From: Laguncularia racemosa
Lineage: Eukaryota; Streptophyta; Magnoliopsida; Myrtales; Combretaceae
NCBI GenBank assembly: GCA_037954665.1
Contig: JBBMOL010000016.1
Coordinates: forward strand, 5,332,001-5,396,000
DNA length: 64,000 nt
Reading direction: 5' to 3'
Shown: one piece after another, positions 58,346-64,000 of the stretch
Layout: every line of letters starts with the position of its first letter
Numbering within the stretch: the first letter of the stretch is position 1
Translations under genes and position numbers: made by a program
Notes under the pieces: generated by a model
The model's database searches: none
The model's input: only the letters and a program-made list of their open reading frames with translations
Told to the model about the DNA's origin: nothing

Positions 58346-61300
58346 AGTAGTGATATACAAAAAAGTAATCAAATATTAACTCAGTATTAGTTAGGAACTT
58401 TTAGGTCTAGTGGTTGAAAATGTCTACAAGTCACTTATTGGCTTGATCATTGAGTATTTTCAGGTTGAGGGTTACTAATAGGTGGGTGATTTGGGGATGA
58501 ACCAAGGTGAGCCTTTTTTTTTTTCACTCGATTTAGAGAAGAGGTAAAGAAGGCGAGGGGGATCTCCAAATTGTGACTCTTGTCATACTTTTAGAATGAT
58601 CCATTAGTAGAGGGCAGTAGAAATGAACCAAATCCACAATAGATAAAAAAAAGAGAGAGAGAGAGAAAAGCTCAGCTTAATTTTAAGATCTTATTATATA
58701 AATGTTACATATTTAAAAAAGAAAAAAGATTCTGGTATCTCATATAAGTAAAGTTTTACAAAAATTATGAGAGTGTTAATAATAATTTATTAAATCAAGG
58801 TAGTAAATACTGATTTCACATTAATTTAAAAATTTTTAATCAATTATTGATAATATTTGGAATGGGTGTTATAGATGCTTCCCTCTCCAAATTTTGCTAT
58901 TAAAAACTTAGATCTTGATCGAACTTTTATGGAGTATTGGACCTTAAAGACGGCCCAGTTAATTAATTTGCCAACCCAACTCAACCGGGCAATCAGCACA
59001 TCGAGTTGAGCTGGTGAGATATGCGATGGGTCATGCTCATTTTAGCTTTCTCGACCAATACAATTTAGGCAATACATGCCATGTCCCCTTTTATCGGCTT
59101 TATGGAATGTTCACACTTCCGCCATGGCCACTTTAACCAATAAAATAACTAAAATAATTTTTTTTTTAAAAAAAAAAATGCTTTTAATGGAGCATCAAAG
59201 AATCTCTCAAAAACACACACTACCCTTTTCCTATTATCTTCTTCTCGCGCTTTATTTAGTCGGAAAAATATTACTAGATGTTCTACAATTATTGATTAAA
59301 ATACAAGAAAAAAAATTCATCTTTTCATATATTTATTATTATTATTATTTTCATAAAACGTATAAATCAGTTTTTAAACTCTATGCAAGTCACCGGAGAG
59401 GAGCCTTCACCGCATTGTATTCAATCTCTCTCTTCATTAAAACTTTTATAATAAACAAATAACCAAGTTGGCAACTTGCGGCCTAGCCTACGTTGCCTAT
59501 CAAGCCTACCAATGGAAAGGAAGCAGTCCCTTTCCCGAGACTTTCGTGTGGGTTAGTGCTCTTCACGTGGCTATGAATAATCATATGTTACCTTTAAAAT
59601 GTGACCATCAATGAAAGTTGTATGGACTATAGTTTGTTTTAGTGTTGATCAATCACATCATCTTATAACTGAATAAAATGGATATGTTAGATTCCATCTG
59701 CAATTTGACATAGATATAGGGCTATTGTTATTCCAAAATCATCTTTAACATCATTTCCTGGACCCAAAGGGGGAAAAAAAAAAGAATGATGATAATAATA
59801 AAAAAGAAAAGAAAAAGATTGTTGTTGAGATATACCGATATGATATAAAAGAGTTATATTATATTGTATTCCTATATCCTATATCTATTGATTTATTTAT
59901 AAAATTGTTTCTCAAATACAATTATATTATGAAATCTGGTTGTCTGCACAATTTACGGTTGCAAAGACCAAGTCAGCAAGCTGCATGCAACCTGAAGCTC
60001 CTTCTTTATCAAAATAATACTGTATTGAATAAACATAAAGGTTTCCTAGAAGATAAAAGAAAATTATTATATCTACCTACTTTTCTTAGAAAAATTAAAA
60101 TTAAGAAAGCCTACACAAGATAATCTCTTTCTCCCACTTTCCATTATTATTATTTTGGCTGGCACAAAATAAACCGTTGACTCTCCTTCAATTATTACGA
60201 CTTTATGGATAGGTGTAAGCTATTTCCTCCCTTTGCCTTCCGAGCATTAAAAATAATGTTTTCATGTTTTTTAGTATCACATTTAACTATTCCATTATTA
60301 TTATGTTTAAAAATATTAATTTATTATTTATTAATTTTTTGATATTATTTATAATATTTAAACGAAATAGTTAATTATAAATATAAATAAAGTTTATATA
60401 GTTAATTGTAAGAAAAGATAAAATTTAAATAGTTAATTATAAAATAGATAAAGCTTAAATAGCAAATTGATAAAATTGAAATATTAAATATGGTATTTAT
60501 TAAATGTTTAAATGTTTTTATTTTTTTTCTAGAGGTAGGTACAATCTACACTAATTTCTCCTCTTAGACTAAATGGGGCACATTATAGTCCCCCCAAAAA
60601 AAGAGTACTAAATGAGACCCATTGCTCAAACTTAAAATGTTAAGAACGTTTAATAGTTTAATTTATTTAAAAAATAATGAATTGAAAAGATTCCACATAA
60701 CTGAAAAGCCTTTAGAGATATTACAATAATTATGAACTGATTAGACAAGTGTATGCTTATTAATACGTTGAAATTAATATCTTGTCATTTATATGAGAAA
60801 AAGGTCAACTAAATATTTTGAAGTATTTGTGCTTCATATCTTTAATATGATAACTAATGTGAAAAAATACTTTCTAAAATATTTTGTCGAAATATATTTA
60901 GTCCGATTAAATATTTACTTAATCGAAAAAGAAAATTTTCATGTGTCAAAAATGAGAAAATGTTGGGGTGAGAGAATAAATAAAAATCTCTATAAATGGG
61001 CAAGAGTGCATCAAAAAGTTAAAAAGATATGACACCGAGCAGTTGGCCTAACGAGAAAAGGGGAAAAAAAACATAATATAATAATAATTTTTTTTAAATT
61101 GTATTTTCACATTTCCCTTTTTTTGGTAAAAAATTTCACGTTTTCTTTGAAGATAGAATATGAGTGCTAGCTGGTTTAAGGCCGTGTCATGTTCCAAATG
61201 CCAAGTTTTGTGTTTAAAATGAATATCATTGAAGAATACTATTATAATGCATAGAAGATATAAAGGCGTGGAAATTTTTTAAAGAAAAAAAAAAGTATTT

Positions 61301-61918
61301 AAATAAAATTTTCATCATTGTAAAAGAAAAGTTTTAATAATACGTGAATTATTTTAAATATATATATATACTCTCTTTCATTTTCACTTTAAACTTTTAC
61401 GTTTTTAATTTCTCTCTAGTAATTTAGCTATCTTAAATAGATCAGCATACGAAATGACATTTTTTAATAATGTACTGATAGAAAAGAACTAAACAAAAAT
61501 TCTTGGATTTAATTTGAAACTAAACTATAGACTGTCTTAATCTGCTAATAATAAAAATTATGTGTAAAACTTGCAAGCAAAAGCGATTGATTTGACCGTA
61601 AGTATCCAAAAATATTTGATTAAAACCGAATAATATGGGTCCTTTTAATAAGGATTCGCAAAGCTACACAGTTTTATTTGATTACTGTTGGTATATTTGT
61701 AAAAAATGGCAAATAACCTTACCTTAGTCCTTATCCCGATTCCCATCAAGCGTCTTGAAAGCATAAATTAACAAGACTGTACAAGCGAGTTTTGGTAATT
61801 TACATTTTTTCAGTTCTTCATTAATGCTTTTATGGGGGGCAAATAAATGTTAATTTATTATCCATACATAGAGGAAAAAAACCAATCCATTATATTTTTA
61901 TTTATCATCTAGTGATTG
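58346..61918. other. Intergenic AT-rich DNA
   Basis: No gene is supported. It includes a T-run/A-run junction at 59158-59178, an ATT run near 59334-59350, and a zone (60290-60500) with repeated TTAAATAGTTAATTATAAA words that resembles the end of the MULE-type element at 37.3 kb. The open frames at 59076-59462 and 60793-61032 have no known motif. Confidence 0.5.
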
Positions 61919-62407
61919 TGACGCAGTGAGTTAGCGTAGAAAGCTTAGAGAATCACTCAACGAATGAATCTCTCAAACAAACAATGGTTGCGCACAACCA
62001 CTAAAGGCGAGAAGTCTCTCACGAAATGTATTTCAAGAATAAAATAAGGCGTAACCCTAACATCACTACAAAAAGGTTTATATACTCTCCTAAAATTATA
62101 AAAAGGAAAAGACGAATCTGCGCGTACACGATCTAAGGCACGGCCGTGCTTCGACCCGTGTTGGACTCTGTGACTATTTGTTATTCGATGCCCCTGGTTG
62201 AGACACGACCATGCTTCAGGCCGTGTTATACTCTGTGGGGATTAGCTGTTCAATACCCCTGCTCGAGACACGGCCGTGCTTCAGGCCGTGTTAGACACAG
62301 TGAGATCTTGCGGTTTGATACCCTTGCTCAAGACACGGCCGTGTTTCCGGCCGTGCGCAGAACCCGTGCTCCCAACCGTATGATCGCTTCTTGTATCCCC
62401 TCCATCA
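61919..62407 (-). repeat. 3' LTR of the right-edge Gypsy element (489 bp)
   Basis: On the minus strand: TGATGGAGGGG start at 62407, CACGG-type minisatellite (62137-62370), TATA-like GAGTATATAAACC near 62075-62087, end TGCGTCA at 61919. The sequence just left, GATTG (61914-61918), would be the target duplication if the other end agrees. Confidence 0.65.
62137..62370. repeat. LTR minisatellite, ~66-bp unit, CACGGCCGTG type
   Basis: About three and a half units contain GAGACACGGCCGTGCTTCAG, GCCGTGTT and ACTCTGTG. It shares CACGGCCGTG, TTCAGGCCGTG and GACTCTGTGAC words with the minisatellite in the LTR at 13.1 kb. Confidence 0.87.
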
Positions 62408-64000
62408 TTCTCTCCCACCAGAGAAGAACTCGACCCCGAGTTCTCTGTAGGATATAATGCCACATCGTCAGGGAAAAAGGGAAAGATATCAGCGACATTG
62501 AATGTCTTTGAAATGCCCATGGTGTTTGGTAAACCGACCACATAAGCATTATCATTGATTGCCGGCACGATCTTATACGGACCATACTTTTTAGGTTGAA
62601 GCTTGCTGTATTTGCCAACAGGAAACCGTTCCTTGCGTAATAATACCATAACCTGATCACCCACTGAAAATACTTGTCGCCGGCGATGCTTGTCAGCTGC
62701 AGCTTTGTACTTAGCATTAGATTGTTCAATTTTCGCCCGCACCTCAGATGTAACCTGCTACCAACTATCCGCTAGGTTCTTAACTGCTGTGTGAGACGTC
62801 GTATCCCTTGGAAGCTTGATCAAATCCACAGCATGGTTAGGAGTATTGGTATAGACAATAGAGAATGGAGACTTGCCTGTTGTCCTATGAACGGCACTGT
62901 TATAAGCAAACTCTGCCTGAGCTAATGCCACATCCCATTGCTTGGGCTTCTCACCGCAAATACTTCTAATTAGATTGCCCAAAGTGCCATTTGTAGCTTT
63001 TGTCTGGCCATCCGTCTGTGGATGAGCCGTGCTACTATAGTTCAGTGAGGAATCAAACAACATCCACAAGGTTCGCCAAAAATGACTCAGGAATTTGCTA
63101 TCCCGATCCGAAGTAATAGACTTAGGCACCCCATGGAGGCGTACCACTTCTTTGAAGAACAACTTGGCAATGACCTGAGCATCAGCAACCTTCCGACATG
63201 GGATAAAATGTGCCATCTTAGAAAACCTGTCAACCACAACAAAAACGGAATCAACACCCCGTTAGGTACGGGGCAATCCCAGGACAAAGTCTATAGACAA
63301 ATCCTCCCATATGTTCTCAGGAACGGGGAGTGGGGTGTAGAGGCCCGTGTTTTGGGCCTGACCCTTAGAGGTCTGGCATATATAACACCGTTGCACAATC
63401 CTCCCAATGTCACGCCTCAAGTGTAGCTAGTAGTATCTAGTGCTGACTGCTGCAATGGTCTTGTCTCTACCCAGATGACCTGCCAATCCACCACCATGCA
63501 AATCACGGATCAGCTTCTCCCGCAGAGAAGACTCTGGAATACAAAGCTGATTTCCTTTCATGAGGAACCCATCATAAATATGGAAATCACTGCTAGGTTG
63601 TTTGTCCCGACACAATGCCCACGCACCCTTAAAATCGTTATCACTTACGTATAGATCTTTCATATGCTCAAATCCCACCACTTCAGTGTGAAGTGTCACC
63701 AACAAACTGGCTCGCCTACTCAAAGCATCTGCGACTTTGTTGTAGACTCCCGATTTATGATTAAGTTTAAACGAGAACTTCTGTAAGAATTGAATCCACC
63801 GTGCATGCATGTCCTTACTAATCCTGGTCTGATTATTCAAGTGCTTAAGAGCATCACATTCGGAGTATAGCATGAATTCCTTGCCCACTAGGTAATGTTC
63901 CCAGGTCCTCAAAGCACGCACCACTGAATAAAATTCTTTGTCATAAGTGGACCAATTCCGCCTAGACTCGCATAACTTCTCACTGAAAAAGGTAATAGGC
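62281..64000 (-). pseudogene. Gypsy pol: RNase H end and integrase, catalytic Glu changed
   Basis: One frame from the window edge to 62281. RNase H: PITFFSEKLCESRRNWSTYD, EFYSVVRALRTWEHYL, VADALSRRASL. Integrase zinc domain: DLHGGGLAGHLGRDKTI. Core: SIDFVLGLPRT (D), ITSDRDSKFLSHFWRTLW (D) and PQTDGQTKATNGTLGNL, where the catalytic Glu after TDGQT is Lys (codon 62998-63000). C-terminal: FSVGDQVMVLLRKERFPVGK, YGPYKIVPAINDNAYVV. Stops at 63427-63429, near 63263 and at 62758-62760 fit Trp or Gln codons changed by one transition. No frameshift was seen. Confidence 0.85.

Larger units (their letters stand above)
61919..64000 (-). mobile_element. Chromovirus-like Ty3/Gypsy element, 3' part, runs off the window
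   Basis: On the minus strand it shows the end of RNase H, integrase and the 3' LTR (62407 down to 61919). The LTR begins TGATGGAGGGG directly after a purine-rich GTGGGAGAGAA and ends TGCGTCA. The rest of pol, gag and the 5' LTR lie right of the window. Its pol tail also reads on into the LTR. It is related to, but clearly distinct from, the element at 7278-13541. Confidence 0.8.

Noticed and set aside
59076..59462. 128-codon plus-strand frame
   Set aside because: It contains poly-Phe and poly-Lys runs from T and A tracts and a poly-Tyr run from an ATT repeat; no family resemblance.

Overview
This is a plant (eudicot) nuclear window. It is AT-rich and has one convincing host gene: an intact single-exon VQ-motif gene of the HAIKU1 (IKU1) type at 31057-31983, on the + strand. 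Almost everything else that can be recognised is transposable element, much of it nested. No complete autonomous element, functional tRNA, rRNA or CRISPR array is visible. All calls come from reading the sequence; no database search was run.

Layout. (1) 1-13773, minus strand: a decayed Athila-type Ty3/Gypsy element (env-like ORF, a protease-to-integrase deletion fusion, gag, tRNA-Asp-type primer site, 5' LTR). Its LTR is split by a young chromovirus-like Gypsy element (7278-13541) with a perfect 5-bp target duplication and an aberrant palindromic 3' end. (2) 13774-17550: an ~80-bp satellite array of retroelement type, then a chromovirus-like LTR fragment. (3) 17551-26121: mostly unassigned AT-rich DNA with a small inverted-repeat element, GA-rich repeats and a 1.29-kb PIF/Harbinger-like element (22021-23310). 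(4) 26131-28933: a MULE-like element carrying a broken plant mobile domain (PMD) gene. (5) 30.3-32 kb: the IKU1-like gene with its leader. (6) 35644-37359: a MULE-type non-autonomous element. (7) 39205-54243: a small CACTA element split by a 13.8-kb Tat-lineage Gypsy element (39448-53203). The Tat element has an extra ORF1, gag, protease, RT, two RNase H domains, integrase, a satellite array, LTRs with a tRNA-like (SINE-like) segment, and a 5-bp TSD. (8) 54961-56575: a 1.6-kb miniature LTR element with only gag-type remnants. (9) about 56640-58345: a Ty1/Copia pol relic. (10) 61919-64000: the 3' part of another chromovirus-like Gypsy element, running off the right edge.

Decay pattern. The Gypsy reading frames are broken mainly by single in-frame stops (TAG, TAA, TGA) where the family normally has Gln, Trp or Arg, and by D-to-N or E-to-K changes at catalytic sites. 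All of these fit C-to-T (or G-to-A) transitions, as expected from deamination of methylated cytosine. Frameshifts are few; the clearest one sits at a poly-A run. The most unusual structures are the chromovirus-like element with two U3-type ends inside a perfect target duplication, the tRNA-like segment in the Tat LTRs, and a CACGGCCGTG minisatellite class shared by unrelated elements.
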